A DNA stretch of 64,000 nt from NCBI GenBank assembly GCA_023101725.1, contig JALJCO010007119.1:372001-436000 (forward strand). Reading direction: 5' to 3'. How positions within the stretch are numbered: position 1 is the stretch's first letter; each line of letters starts with the position of its first letter. The notes under the pieces were generated by a model, which worked only from the letters and a program-made list of their open reading frames with translations, ran no database searches and was not told the origin of the DNA. Of this stretch, positions 12,843 through 25,248 are shown one piece after another. A program made the position numbers and the translations under genes. This DNA comes from Atherinomorus stipes (Eukaryota; Chordata; Actinopteri; Atheriniformes; Atherinidae).

Positions 12843-15800
12843 GTGGTGAATGTGGTGACACTTTTCCTCAGCAACTGGCTTACACAGTATTGTTCAGTGG
12901 AGGTATACATCACCCAGATGTGTTGTAACAAGCAACCACTGCATTATGCCCAACAGGTAAAGGTGTCAGTTTATCCCATCAACAAGATACTAGAAAACTA
13001 AGCATTAAGGTTATCCTGGAGGTTTGTCGAAATTATGTAAAAACCTGAATTTTTGGGTTGATCTTTGTTTTTGAGTCTGTTCAGCATGAATATTGAACCA
13101 TCAAACACTCCAATTTTTGCCACTCTGCCTTGTTTTGTCTGGATTTTCTTCGAGCTGAGTGTCATTGGAGAGTAAACTATGTGTATGCTTTCAGTCCTTT
13201 GTATTTTTTTACCCTCCGCCTCCCTTTTTTTTCTCTCTCGCCGGATGTGTGCGAGAGAGCCAATGCGTGCCTGTGTGTGTGTGTTTGCAAACGAACGTGT
13301 GCAGGCTTTGTTTTTCTTTTGAACATCCCTTTGATGTTGCTGTTTATTTATTTATTTCTCTGCCTGCAAAGGCCTTTTCTCAGCGGTTAGGGCTACAGCG
13401 GATTGGGCGTGCGTTGCTCTGAGTGCCATCCATCAGCGAGGAGCCTCTCTGACGGATGAACCGGTGACCTCAGCTCCCTATAGCACATCAGCTTGAAGCT
13501 GGAGCTACGCCGGGGGATTTTTGTTTTTAAGGAGATGCAGTGTAACCAGGAAGGCCTCTGCTTCATCATCACCCTGTCTGAGTGAGCATAAATGTGTGTC
13601 ACATGTAAAACAACCATTTCATCTCTGGCCAGAAGGCAGTGCATTACTTTGGTTTCTCAATGATAATGAAGCACTTTTCTGTTGCTATTACAACCAATTT
13701 GATGCCTTTGTGTGCTGTGCTCATGAAAATTTCAAAACTAGATCAACAACTAAAAAATACTTTAGCAGACATGTCTCAAAAGAATCTGGTTCTCCATGTA
13801 AAAAAAAGTCAAAACAACTAAATCCCTGTCCACAGCACAAAACATATCAGTCTTACAATAAGTCTTAAGTTATAAGTTGTTGGGGGTTTTTTTCCTTTTG
13901 TGATTTTTCTCTTCTTGTCTACATTCATGTCATGTGACTTTTAAATTATGTTTTCACAGACACAAAAGCCAAATCAGACTTTTTACCTTTCTTCATTTCC
14001 ACTTGGCATCTGTCTTGTTTTATCGGGACCAAACAAGAGTCGTCAGTTCAGTAGCCACTTCTCAGACGTTTCATGCACTTTTAGTCATGATTTGGAGATT
14101 CTTGTTTAGATCAGACAGAATTAGATTCTACCTGCAAGATTTTAATTTTTTTTTTTTTTTTTTAAATGAAAACTGAAGCAAATTTTTGCTGAAAGATGAC
14201 ACCTTGACAGATGCCCCACAGGCCTTTTGGTGCTGCCAACCTGATGCACCTGCTATGGTATTAATAGACACTGGCAGCATTTCTATGTTTTTATGTCTGA
14301 ATTAATGACAAAAAGGGCTTCTTAAACTGAAGGAGAGGTGGAACATCATGAGATGTGGTTGTAGGACCACTGAGTTTCACATTACTTTTAAACTCTCATT
14401 TTGAGTTACTGCTCACATTGTTGTTGTTTACTTTTGTTTGCCGTATTTCACTTGTCTGGTTTAGGTTATAAAGCTGGTTATAGGGACAGATCGAGGTGTG
14501 GGCTCATAAAGACATAAAGCCACTGTGTTTCATTTTTTTTCTAAAGCGAGATCATTTTGGCAGTGTTGCCCCAACAAAATAGTTCTTCCATAAACTAGCT
14601 GCTGATGGTTGTTGACTTCTCTGATATGGGAGATTCAGATTTGTTCAAAATAAATCCAACAGTCAGGGTCTAGCACTTCACAAATATTTGCTAAGCATGT
14701 TTCCATTCAAAATCATAAACCTGCTGATGAATGATAGGGATAATTTACTCAATACTCAGTTAATAGTTGTGTAGCTGTCCATGGTGCTGATGCAACCTCA
14801 CCAGTTAACGTCTTTAATCTAAATGATCTGCCATCCCACCATACATTTATGTTTAAAGAAACTGTTCTGTTTATTGTAAATACATTTAAGTTTTACCAGA
14901 CCTGAACCTTTCATGAGTTAATTACCTGCCTTTGCTAAATTGATTCTGTGGGCTTAGAAACCAATGACCTAGAGTAAATGTACTTCTATAAAAACTTTAA
15001 AACTGCACCTCAGATAAAGATTGCCTTCTTTGTCCTGCAGGGTCAGATGATTTCCTTTTCTGTGTTCGTTTCTTGATCTTTGAAGCAGTCTTTCAGGTCG
15101 TGGCCCCCAACTTCATGTTTAGCTTATCTTTGTCCACATCTCTGGCCTTTCTTGGATGAGGTCTTCTCTGGTGGATAGCCATCATCCATCAGTCTGCATG
15201 TCTTAACCTGTGGAGTTCAACCTCTGACAGACCTCTACAGTACAGTGGCAACTTGACAGTTGAGACAAGCTTGTGTCCTCTTGTCTCTTTATGCTCACAC
15301 AATTGGCAAGAAGTCTTTAACGCAACTTTACACCTTGGATTTGTCAAAAATTGTTGCTTTACAGCCATTTTTAAATTCACGTATTTTGATATGCACTATT
15401 CCCTAATGAATATAAATGACTTGAAGATTGTTCATTTAGCTTTACTTATCAAGCTAAAAGACTGTATTTAAAGTGAATCAGATAATCTCAAAATTATGCA
15501 CTTAATCCAGAGCAAAAAGACCAAAAGTAAATGGGGAATTGCTCCAAGATAAGGTTCATATTCATGTTCTTGGTGTCTACAGGAAGACTTTTGGTCCTTG
15601 GAGAATGTATTCCCTGTGTATTTGTTACTGTGCCTGAGCTAATAGCAATAAAGCAGACTAGAAATATGGCATCTCTGCCCTTATCTGTTTTTAAGCCTGT
15701 TTGGAGAAGATAACATCTGACTCCATGCATCATTGATGAACATCAGCAACAAAATCCTTTCTAAACATGAATGTCTGCATTAAAATACTCTTTCGGTCTT

Positions 15801-17795
15801 GTTTTGTGAACATTAGGGTCTAAACTTTGAGCAACAGTTGAAAATCTTATTTAATATTTTAAGTCGTATGCCATTTTATATTTTCAGCCATTTCAAATTA
15901 AACAGTAAAAGAGAAGGAGAATGAGAAACTTTTTAAATATCACCCTTCAGCATCACTGTCTTAGTCAAATATGGTCACATCTGGTAGTGTACAAGAGTAC
16001 ACCTACAATTACTTTGTTGTAATTTCAAGGTAGCAAATCAACTGCTGACGTAAAGGTAGAAATGCCCACCTTTTATTCAGGAAATGATAAGGACATAAAA
16101 ATATCAGTCATAAATATATTCATCAACAACTAGTATTCAACTAGAGAAGAAAGTTTCCCCCAGTAAACTGAGGCTAGAAAACACTTAACTCTTTAACTGC
16201 CTGTTTTACCGTCAGGTAGAACCAACTTTACAGTTATTATAATGAATATTTGTGGAGATAAATCTGCATGAGTCATTTATATAATTTGGTTTAGGCATGA
16301 AATGCCAAAAGTAAGAGTTTGTTATCCACTTATTAGAAGTTTTGACCTTTTCAATATTGGTACTACACCATTGTACCATTTGTCAACCTAAACATTGATT
16401 CTTGTGATTATTGTACAACGGGAGCATAAAAAGAAAAAAAAAATCTTTTTTTTTTTCTCAATGTGACCAGTAAAGGGTTAAACAGTCTGTTGTAACAATG
16501 CATCAGTTTGCAGGGACCTTTGGTACCATCGGTATAGTTTAACAGTCCAATGGGAGATTGCACAGTCACATGGAGCATTATGACATTCAGGTGCTTATAC
16601 TTTCAGTTTTACTTCTAGATAAAATGTTTCTGGTAAAGTAGCTGAGCAGTTGCTTTCTTCTCAGCCTATCCAATTTTTATTGCCTCTTCATATCAACTCT
16701 TTAGCAGCTTATGATATTTTATTTATTTATTTACTTATTTTTAGAAACAATCAAACCAAATAATTTAGAGTTCCATGTCAGCCTGAGCAATATTCATTAC
16801 TATGCTGAAATATACTGGGTTAATTCATTTTATGTGATCTCCCAAATATCTTCAGCTTTGGAAACAGGTTTTATAATGTATTTAATCGGATCTGAAACTT
16901 CAGTGACATAAACAAGAGACTGCTTCATAGGAGATTTTGGGTTAAAAACAGTGATAAGAACAGGGCTCGGTAAACAAGTTCATCCTCTGGGAACTGGGCA
17001 TCTGATTGTACTTGGTTTTAAAGATTTTGTCAAGTGCAAATAAAAAATAACCAGGCTTTCATGCAGAGCCTCAAACAAGAAGCTCTGTTTGTGGTTTTAC
17101 TCTGCTAGTCTCCTCTGATAGTGGCAGAGACAGAGCAAGGATGCTACTTCAAATGAACATAAGCATGGCATAATGGATAGAAAACATCTGTTTGCACCAA
17201 TAAGAATCCAAGGCCACAGCACAATCACACAGCTCGCTGATGGAGAGCAGTTTCTCTAGCTCATGACCTCCCTGGATCTTTATAGATTGGCATGAACAAT
17301 AATAATAAAAAAAAAAAGTTCTCAGCTAAAGCCTCTCTCAATCTGTACTTACCTTATATTCCCATTAACCTGTTTCAGAGAAAGACAACCACTTAAGGAA
17401 GCATTTTCTTTGAGTGCTACAGCTCTGACCATCCACTTAAAAAACTAGATGTGCGCAACTATAAGATCGTTCTTTAGAAAGTGGTTTGTCCTTCAATTGC
17501 TGCCATCAACTCCAATACAAGATGATTAGATTTTATTTCAATGGGCGCACACAGGGACTGGGGTTAATAAGTAGCCGTTGTTTTTAAGTGATAAAATAGA
17601 TATTTTTTTTTTTTTGGGTCCAGTGGAAACATTTCTTTGGACTGTACCTTTCAAAAATACGTGCTCTTGCATTGACCCCTGCAGGCACCGCATCCACAAA
17701 GATGAATACCAGCCCCGTGTCTCAGCATCCTTCTTAACAAAAGCTACAAGTAAATACATTTAAGATTAATGAGAAAAGCTGATGCATGCGTTTTT

Positions 17796-17822
17796 TATCT
17801 ATCTATCTATCTATCTATCTAT
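17796..17822. repeat. (TATC)n microsatellite
   Basis: About 6.5 uninterrupted tetranucleotide units. Confidence 0.95.
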
Positions 17823-18954
17823 AAGCACGAGGAAATTAAACTGACAGGCAGAACATGTTGGTCTACAACTTGTCTGTTTGAGTTTTAAAGTCTAAATAAA
17901 AGACTTAAGTTTGCAGAAGAGTGCATAACTTAGCTTGACCCTCTTTTGTTCTTGTACCTCTTCAGTTTGGCTTCACAATATGTAAGAAACTAAAGTTGAA
18001 TGCACTGAGTTTCACAGTCTGAGCAGATATTTCATTGAGCTTTGAGATCTCTTATTTACAGTCAGTGGCTTAATGCAATGTGGAAAAAAAAAATATTTTG
18101 AGTTGATAAATGAGGACATTTTGCTCTCAACATGCAGTTAGATGCATTTTTATGAAACACTCTCTTACTTTATTAATCTCAGATCTGTGTATTTTTTAAA
18201 TTCTTGCTTTCCATAAGCAAAATGTTCCAAAATGCAGTTTTCAAATGTAACTTACCTTAATCTACCACGTCTGATGTCAACTGTGAATTAGCCAGCTTCA
18301 CAAACAAAAACAAATGCTCATTTACATTTATTTTACAGCTTTATGTAGCCAGATCCAGTTTTTTTTCTGTTTTTACAGTCATGATACGAGGAAAATGAAT
18401 GAGTTAGTTGCCAAAGACAAAGTCCTTCTTGCTAAACTGCTGGTGCAGAATTTGCCTAGCAAAGGTCTCTCCATCTCTCTGGAGCTGAGTGTGTGAATTC
18501 AGGATTTTGATCCTTGAGTGTAATTGAGCATCTCTGTGTTTGGAGAACCGCTGGAGGATTGAAGCGTGATCAATCACCTTTCTCCGGACAGTCCAGCCGC
18601 TTTTACATGTGGCTGAGTCCAAGCTGCTCGATGGTGGGAACAGTGATGAGAAAGAGCGTGAGAAGCAAACACATTTCTTGAGCTTGTGTTTAAGGTTTGG
18701 TTTATGATTTTTCTCACTCCACCAATACATGACACTCATTTTCACTTGAAGGAACATTTACTGTAAGTCTACCAAACAAAAACAAACAAACAAAAAAAAA
18801 AGCCAGATCTTAGATTCATGGGGCTGTCTATGTTCGATTTATTATGTTAAAAGTATAACATTCTCACTTAAAAAAAAAATCCATAAAATCTGATCATTTC
18901 AAGCAGCGCTACAAAATGTGCTGCTCTCAGTTGGGTCAACCTCTGTAGTTCATT

Positions 18955-19115
18955 TTAACAAGCATGCCAGTAGAATAATTAATATGTTTTGACACCCTCC
19001 TACGTCTGGTCAAAGGAAAGCCTATGGGCCAAAAGTGTTGTTGGCCTATTTAGCATAAAATGAGTGCATTAATACCCGGAGACTCAATTATTTTACAAAT
19101 AGTTTGGTTGACACT
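18955..19115. promoter_or_regulatory. possible conserved non-coding element
   Basis: Repeat-free patch with GAATAATTAATATG and ATGAGTGCATTAATACCCG in otherwise A-rich DNA. Called on texture only. Confidence 0.25.
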
Positions 19116-20692
19116 GCAGGTTAGAGAAGCTGCTGACTTTGAAGACTTTTTGCTGGGGGGCAACGCTAGTTTTGGTACTAATTGTAGATATCATGGCATG
19201 GATTACCTGAAATAATGTTTAAATGCTTTCTCATAACATAAAAGCCACAAAAAAAACACAAAAAAAAAACATTCTGTGCCAATTAAAGAATTAATGTATG
19301 TTGGGTTGATTTTTTTCAAAGCTGCGAATCAAAAGAGACTAAGCTTAAACAAAGAATACAGGTGTCCTAGATTTGAGGCTTCCTGAGGAGCAAGTTACAC
19401 GATGTCTGAGAATTACAATCAGGATAGCGGTCAGATGTCTCAAAACGACCCGCTCTACCAGGTTTCTGTAATGACTGCTATCATTTTTGTTCAGTCTCAC
19501 CTCTCTGTCGGCTCCTCGCTCTTGGCCTGTAGATCCAGACGTATCTCTTTACCCATAACCCCCCTCCTGACTCCTTCCCCTTTCTCTCACCTGATTAGAA
19601 TTTCTGCCGTGGCCTCTGGGATTGGATGATTTCAACATATTTTATTTAACTGCTTTTGTAAGCCCTAATATTCAGCAGCTGTGATCTATGGCTGCATTAC
19701 AATTTTCAGGGTCAAGGAGGGACTTAGCTGTGGAAAAGGGGTGGGTACGACGGCTGCAGCGGTGGGGGGAAGAGTGTGTAACTGTGTGTTTTGGGAAGAA
19801 GAGGTGGGGTGGGTGGGAGGGAGGGGAAGGCGTTTTGGAAGAAGGAAAAAACAGGAAGAAAAAGGAAAAGAAGAATCTCACGAGTTGTCTTTAAAAATGA
19901 ATGAGAAAATGGGTAATCCCAGAGTCGCAGCATGAAAAGAGAGAAAATCAATAAGGCCTCTCAGTTCACTTGGGTCCTCACAAGTCCTTGAGATGAACAA
20001 AAAGTTGTGCATTTTGTTGCCACATCCATGTGTCTCAATAGAGAGGTGTGTGTTTGTGTGTGCAGCTAAGTGAGTGAGTGTGTGTATGGTACAGTCTGGC
20101 TTGTGCCTGTGAGGCTGTTCTTAGATTAAAGCATGTGTAGAATGCATTTAAAGGAAATCTTGCTTCATATTTTGGTGCTTCAGTAGATTATGTACGTAAA
20201 TGAGACTTGTTCCAACAAAACAGAGTTTGATTAAGTTTTTTAACCTGACCTGAAAATCCATGAGAAAAAAGGAAGGGAAAAAACAGGATTCTGTTATGTG
20301 GTATGTCTGCAAGCGAGGAGGATATTGGAAGACATCATACAGGTTCTGTGACCTTTGGACTTTTGATTCAATTGACCCATGCACCAGGCTGCAACAGGCC
20401 CCCTCATAAGAATCCATTTCTACTTCCTGGCCAACATGGAGAAAACTGACCAGAGCATCTCTGGGATTGGATACCGTCTAATGAATATTTAATTGCCACC
20501 AACCATCTGAGGCGAAGGTTGCGTAGGTGGGGGAGTCGGTAAAGAGCTGATGGGAAGTATTACAGGGGGGTGCCCTTTCCTTCCAGACAATGCAAACACA
20601 CAACTATCCCCTTCACATTCAGGCAGCCCCTTCATCCACTTAAATGTGTACGAGACTTCCTTCACAGATAAGCAGTGCACCTTCTTAGTCTC
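19116..20692. other. intergenic DNA, no gene seen
   Basis: Contains a G-rich purine stretch at about 19760-19880 and GT-rich DNA near 20046-20090. The short frames found have no recognised similarity. Confidence 0.45.
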
Positions 20693-20748
20693 TCCATCCA
20701 TCCATCCATCCATCCATCCATCCATCCATCCATCCATCCATCCATCCA
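20693..20748. repeat. (TCCA)14 microsatellite
   Basis: 56 bp of perfect tetranucleotide repeat. On the minus strand it translates as repeated Met-Asp-Gly-Trp, which is an artefact. Confidence 0.97.
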
Positions 20749-20799
20749 AGGCTCATCTACTCTACTCCTCTGTGCTCTCACACTAAGTGATGCCCACCC

Positions 20800-21010
20800 C
20801 TCCTCCCCAGTTCATTAGTGAGCTCCTCAGTAGCCTGTCATGGCGGATGTGCTCCATCAAAGCTGATCGACTCCCCGTTTTTCCAGAAAGATGTCGCGGG
20901 TTATCACCGCATACTCAGATCTCCAGCTACGGGAGGAGCGTGACTGGCAGGCCGTCTTTTGAAGACAGTGATTCCTCCACTGATGCCTCCCAGTTGGAAA
21001 TTTAGAATCG
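20800..21010. promoter_or_regulatory. possible conserved non-coding element with TCF/LEF-like core
   Basis: CpG-containing unique block with CATCAAAGC at 20855-20863, close to the TCF/LEF consensus. It is flanked by TCATTAGTGAGC and GCGGGTTATCACCGC. No splice-bounded coding frame is present. Confidence 0.3.
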
Positions 21011-21364
21011 TGTCTGCTAAGACACCATATGCAATGTAAATTACAGTACAGGGGCGAGTCCAGCTAAAAACCCTCATCTCTCAGAGCGTCTAGGCCACTC
21101 AATACCTCCAAGGCAACTTGGTCTACTTTGCACTCAATTCCCACTTTTCACCTTCTATCTTCTCTCTATCATTTGTCTTTTAAACCTGACAGCCAACTGA
21201 GGTGAAACTTTGCATGACTAAACCAAGCCAAACATCTGAAACCTCATAAATGCCCGTTTTCATTTACAACATCTAAATGGACATGCTGTAAAGAAATCTG
21301 TGTACAGTAAAAGGTTGAACTACAAAGGTTAAAGGACATGAAACATAAAGAAGAGGGGAGGGGA

Positions 21365-21485
21365 TGGAGGGGCTTGCCATTAATGGCTCCATTTTCTTCA
21401 TCTCCACATTATTATGCAAATGACATTGCTGGTTACAACTGTATGTCTTTGTAGTGGTAAAGTGTTAATTTCAGTTCAAAGGTTC
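21365..21485. promoter_or_regulatory. possible enhancer with octamer motif
   Basis: Contains GCCATTAATGGC (12-bp perfect palindrome, 21376-21387) and ATGCAAAT (21414-21421), the POU-factor octamer, within 46 bp. The surrounding sequence is unique. The function is inferred. Confidence 0.35.
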
Positions 21486-23264
21486 TGGCAGTATTCTATA
21501 GGGAGCGAGATGGAAGGTATGATGGAGATAAGAGGTGAGAAGGAGGGAAGCAAATTGGGGGGTTGGTAGATGCTGTTGAGTGGTTTGACCTGGCTTTTTA
21601 CATTTTATTGTCACAATTGCAAAACATCTTCAGAGAAAAGCTAGTTGTGCTTTGAAGACAAAAAAACAAACAAAAAAAATGCTGATAATTGGTTTGATGA
21701 TGTCAGCAGCTTGCTTCACAGCAACCAGTCACCAAGTGGTTGTGTTCAACGCGAATTATGACGAGGCATCTTGGTAACTGCAATTCAGAACTGCTTTAAT
21801 CACAGATGTTAAACAACACAGACAGTGACAGAGACCACAAAAGTCAAGTTCTGAGCAGCTTAGAGTCAGACAGGTCCATCTGAATGGAATAAGATAAACC
21901 GGTAAAATCTGGTCAACAGGAAAAATGACTCATGGACACAGCGGACTCAAACGCGAATGGACAATCCAGCATCATGTCTTTCTCCGAGCTCTCTGGTTCC
22001 ATCTCAAGCACAGGGGGACACATCATGCTCACACAAGCACACAGACTTCCATGTATGAACGGCTGCAGCCCCTGTGGCTTCCTGGAAATAATGGGGGGCA
22101 TTGTCATTTCACTGTGAGCACAAACACCAATAAAATGGTTGACAGCGCTGATGGGGCGAAAGAAAAGACAGATAAAGGGCTGATGAGAGAAAGAGAGCCA
22201 TTCTGCTGGAGCTGGTGGCGTGTACAAATGGAGAACATGGCTCCTCTTCTAACAGCCTTACACTGGGATTGTGTGTGTGCCTTCTTAATGGGGCGCATCC
22301 ACCATACGTGCAGCGTTGCGCGTTCGCCGAATCAAACAGAAGAATACTCATTGTAGTTCTCAAACACTGGCATTGTGTGTTTATGTGTGTTTTTCTTCTC
22401 TTTTTTCCCCTTGGGTAGTTGGTGTTGCAGGGCCTCTTGTAATATACATGTGTGTTTGTGTATGTGGCGGGTGACAGCATCGTGGACACTCCTGAAGATG
22501 AAGCGCGCCACCCTCCTGTTGTGATCCCACCACTGGCGCTGTTTATCCAGTTTAAGGCCCGTTCTACACAGGGACAGACAGCTCAAACGACGCTTGTCAC
22601 AAGTCCTTGTCATCTTAAATAGCTGACAAACATCAGGCTTTTTGCAACGGTGGTGCATCACAGAGGTTCCTTGTTGAGGAGCCTTCCTTTTATAATGTTC
22701 ATGTGAACCTTGGAGAAAAGGCCAGTGGGAGCAGGAAAGACTGCTGAGCTGGGGATGTAATTGATCCTAAGTGGTGGGATATAATATTAGTCCACCAGAA
22801 AATAGCACTGCACCATTGCTTATATTATCATTAGTGTATAAATGAGGAAGAGACAATATAAATGGGATTTATAAATGGGCTCAATCCCTGTGTGGAAAAT
22901 GAACATGGACACCCAAAGATTGAACCCTTTCTTCAGAAGAGAAGGCAGGAAGAGCCTTAAAATCACTTTTTAGGCATCACATAATTAATCGCCCCCTCCT
23001 TCTCCATCCATGTCTCTGTATGGAAGACACAGCTCCAGTCACTTAAGGAGGGTTAACACCCGTCTAAATTAAATATTAAAAGGTGTCTGTACCTGCTGCT
23101 ATTGTTGCCCCTTGGAATAAGATATAACCTATTTTTGACAAGTTTTCATCCTCAGCCTTCTGCGGTGAGACGCTTGTCGAAAACCAAATCAGCAAATGGA
23201 GGGAGTGGTGGTGGTGGGGCGCTGATGAATAATCTAGTTCATATTCCAATGACACCCACCGCTT

Positions 23265-23420
23265 AGAGGGAGAAAGAGAAAGGGATGGAGAAAGAAAGAA
23301 AGGGGCAGGTGGAAAAAGAATTGTACGGAAGAGGGTGAGATGAAAGCTTGGGGAAAACTGAGGGAGGAAAAAAAGAGAAAAGGAGGGAAAAAAGGAGGAT
23401 AGGAGACAGAGAGGAGGGAT
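23265..23420. repeat. homopurine-rich tract
   Basis: Almost exclusively A and G on the plus strand for about 150 bp. The long minus-strand frame across it is low-complexity Ser/Phe/Pro. Confidence 0.8.
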
Positions 23421-23559
23421 GATAGCCAATGTCTGCCAAGCTATCACATGACAGTGCTCCTGTTTAAATAATAAAACAGAACGGGGGCTCTAAACAAATC
23501 GTTATCTCCCCACCTCCATGCAGCCTGTCTTCCCTCTACCCCACCCTGTCTTTCCCCGC

Positions 23560-23820
23560 TTTTAAAAACTTGTTTTAATGCCATTTCTTAATGAACATAA
23601 TAGCTCGGCGCTAATAATGAAAAGAAAATAAAAACATCTAAAAACGCGGAGGGGCCCCTGAGTTGTCGCCGGCGCTCAATTATTTCCTTGTCAAGTGGGT
23701 CTGTTTTTAATGAGGCCCTGTGGGACTGACGTCTGTCAGTCAGCCCTGACTTTTTGACACCATTACAACTTCAAATAGAAGCCGCCGCCACGCTGCCTTC
23801 CACCGCTCACTCGCTAGCTA
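23560..23820. promoter_or_regulatory. strong candidate conserved non-coding element
   Basis: Unique block alternating homeodomain-like AT cores (CTTAATGAACATAATAGC, GCTAATAATG, GCTCAATTATTTCC) with CpG-bearing GC stretches (GCGGAGGGGCCCCTGAG, GTTGTCGCCGGCG). No coding structure. Of the intergenic segments it looks most like a deeply conserved developmental enhancer. Confidence 0.45.
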
Positions 23821-23844
23821 CCGCTCCGCTCATCTGACAGGCTG

Positions 23845-23950
23845 GGAGGGAGGGAGGGGAGGACAGGGAGGAGGAGAAAAGGTGGCAGGAGAGGTAGAGA
23901 GAAAGGGGGGGAGCTGGAGGGATGGGGAGGCAGAGGAAGACAGAGACAAG
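23845..23950. repeat. homopurine (G-rich) tract
   Basis: About 100 bp almost entirely purine on the plus strand, with several GGGAGG units. It is low complexity and may form triplex or quadruplex structures. Confidence 0.8.
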
Positions 23951-24179
23951 AGCACATCAGCACATACTGCAGGTAGGCTGCACATGCAGGCAGACACACA
24001 CGGCGCACTTTGACTGGGTGAAAGCACAATCACCGAGGGTCATTACCAGATGAGCTTTGTCAAGCTGCCAGGGAATGTGCCCCCCCCCTGGCACCCCCCA
24101 CCTATATCCTTCCTTGTTCACTTCCTTCCTTCTCCCTTTTTTCTTCCTCCATTTTTTTCCATTATTCCTTCACTTTAAT

Positions 24180-24310
24180 GATAACTCTTGGTGGGTCGGC
24201 CCCACATGGGACGGTCAGAGGAACACTATTTTGTTGGCCATTAATTTGACGCTTTGAAGCCGACGGCAGCGCGGCGGCTGGTGAGGGCCTGTGAAATGGT
24301 GGCCGATAGG
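24180..24310. promoter_or_regulatory. possible conserved non-coding element
   Basis: Contains TTGGCCATTAATTTGACGC followed by GCCGACGGCAGCGCGGCGG, a homeodomain-like core next to a CpG-rich patch, in unique DNA just beyond the vti1a 3' end. Called on texture only. Confidence 0.35.
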
Positions 24311-24953
24311 GGAGGGTGCTTTGGAAGTGTGCATATGTGTGTGTGTGTGTGTATATTGGGGGGTTACTCCCCTGCATCTTCGAAAATGAAGACTATGGGC
24401 CTGAAACAGAATAGCAAATGTCCTCACTGGGAACCGGCACATCAACCACAAGAGACACATTCGCACTCCAGTGCTCCATCGTGTGCATGTGTGTGTGCTT
24501 CTGGTTTGCAGAGCATTACTACCTTTCCACCCTTTATCTCAACTTCTGAACATTCTCCAAACTTGCTCTTAAATTTAGAATTTCCTAGATCCACAGAAGA
24601 ATTAGACGGCAGCAAACTCAAACACCCGCAAACGCATCACATCATCAGCCCGCACACAAACACAGAAACACAAGCTGCGTCACAATCTTCAGAACTTAAC
24701 ATGGAAAATATAGAACGAACAGTACAGGTTCGAAAACAAGTTAGATCCATTTATAGATGAAAAAACAAAAACAAACTTTAAGACAACTAGAATCCACACA
24801 TTTCAATTGGTCCTGATGTGCAGTCTGCATCAGTCAACAGCCAAAATGTAATTAATGTTAATTCTGGATAACTTTAAACATCATAAAATGTACAGTTCTA
24901 ACAGACATTTTAATTGAAAACTGTATTTATAAATAAATAGAAACAGAATCACT
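24311..24953. other. 3' flank of vti1a, no gene seen
   Basis: Includes a short (GT)n at 24336-24352. A 168-codon plus-strand frame at 24254-24760 crosses the GT repeat, lacks any recognisable domain and is not called. Confidence 0.4.
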
Positions 24954-24959
24954 TTTATT
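24954..24959 (-). terminator. second candidate polyadenylation signal AATAAA
   Basis: Canonical hexamer on the minus strand about 290 nt beyond the first candidate. It could give a longer alternative 3' UTR. AT-rich surroundings make chance occurrence likely. Confidence 0.25.
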
Positions 24960-25242
24960 GACAGCAAAAACGCTAAACAAGATGTCTATTTAAATGTTAG
25001 TACATACAGTATGATACCTATAATGTCCACAAAAAGTCCAAAGGAATGAGTTATGACGTGTTTGGGGAGTGCAGAGTATCAAATATGGATCTTGGAGATG
25101 GCAATGATGTCAGAAGCAACTTTTCTCTGTATTGTTTCATGTACTGTACTGGTCAAGGTTTCGATCAGCTCTCCATTGTATTAAAAAATGTATTAAAAGA
25201 ACATTTTTTTCTATTTCTCTCGATCTCCAAACTCTTCAAATA

Positions 25243-25248
25243 TTTATT
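25243..25248 (-). terminator. candidate polyadenylation signal AATAAA
   Basis: TTTATT on the plus strand, read as AATAAA on the minus strand. It is the first canonical hexamer I found downstream of the vti1a stop. It is followed in gene direction by a U-rich stretch (complement of 25201-25240) that could serve as the downstream element. Confidence 0.4.

Larger units (their letters stand above)
11466..18954. other. intergenic DNA with microsatellites, no gene seen
   Basis: Long AT-rich stretch with (CA)n at 11960-12003, a T run near 14145-14163, a TATC microsatellite at 17796-17822 and a short perfect palindrome at 12821-12842. Two GC-richer patches (13380-13560 and 18530-18640) contain only short frames. 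No transposon ends or RNA genes were recognised. Confidence 0.45.
21011..23559. other. intergenic DNA with a POU octamer and a purine tract
   Basis: No gene recognised. The segment 21365-21485 has a perfect octamer ATGCAAAT (21414-21421) near GCCATTAATGGC, a palindromic homeodomain-like motif. A homopurine-rich stretch lies at 23265-23420. Frames up to 143 codons in 21925-22490 run on both strands without similarity. Confidence 0.4.

Noticed and set aside
20489..20749. Repeated Met-Asp-Gly-Trp protein
   Set aside because: It is the minus-strand translation of a (TCCA)14 microsatellite.
24254..24760. 168-codon plus-strand frame
   Set aside because: It crosses a GT microsatellite, has low-complexity Cys/Val and His-rich parts, and no domain or splice context.
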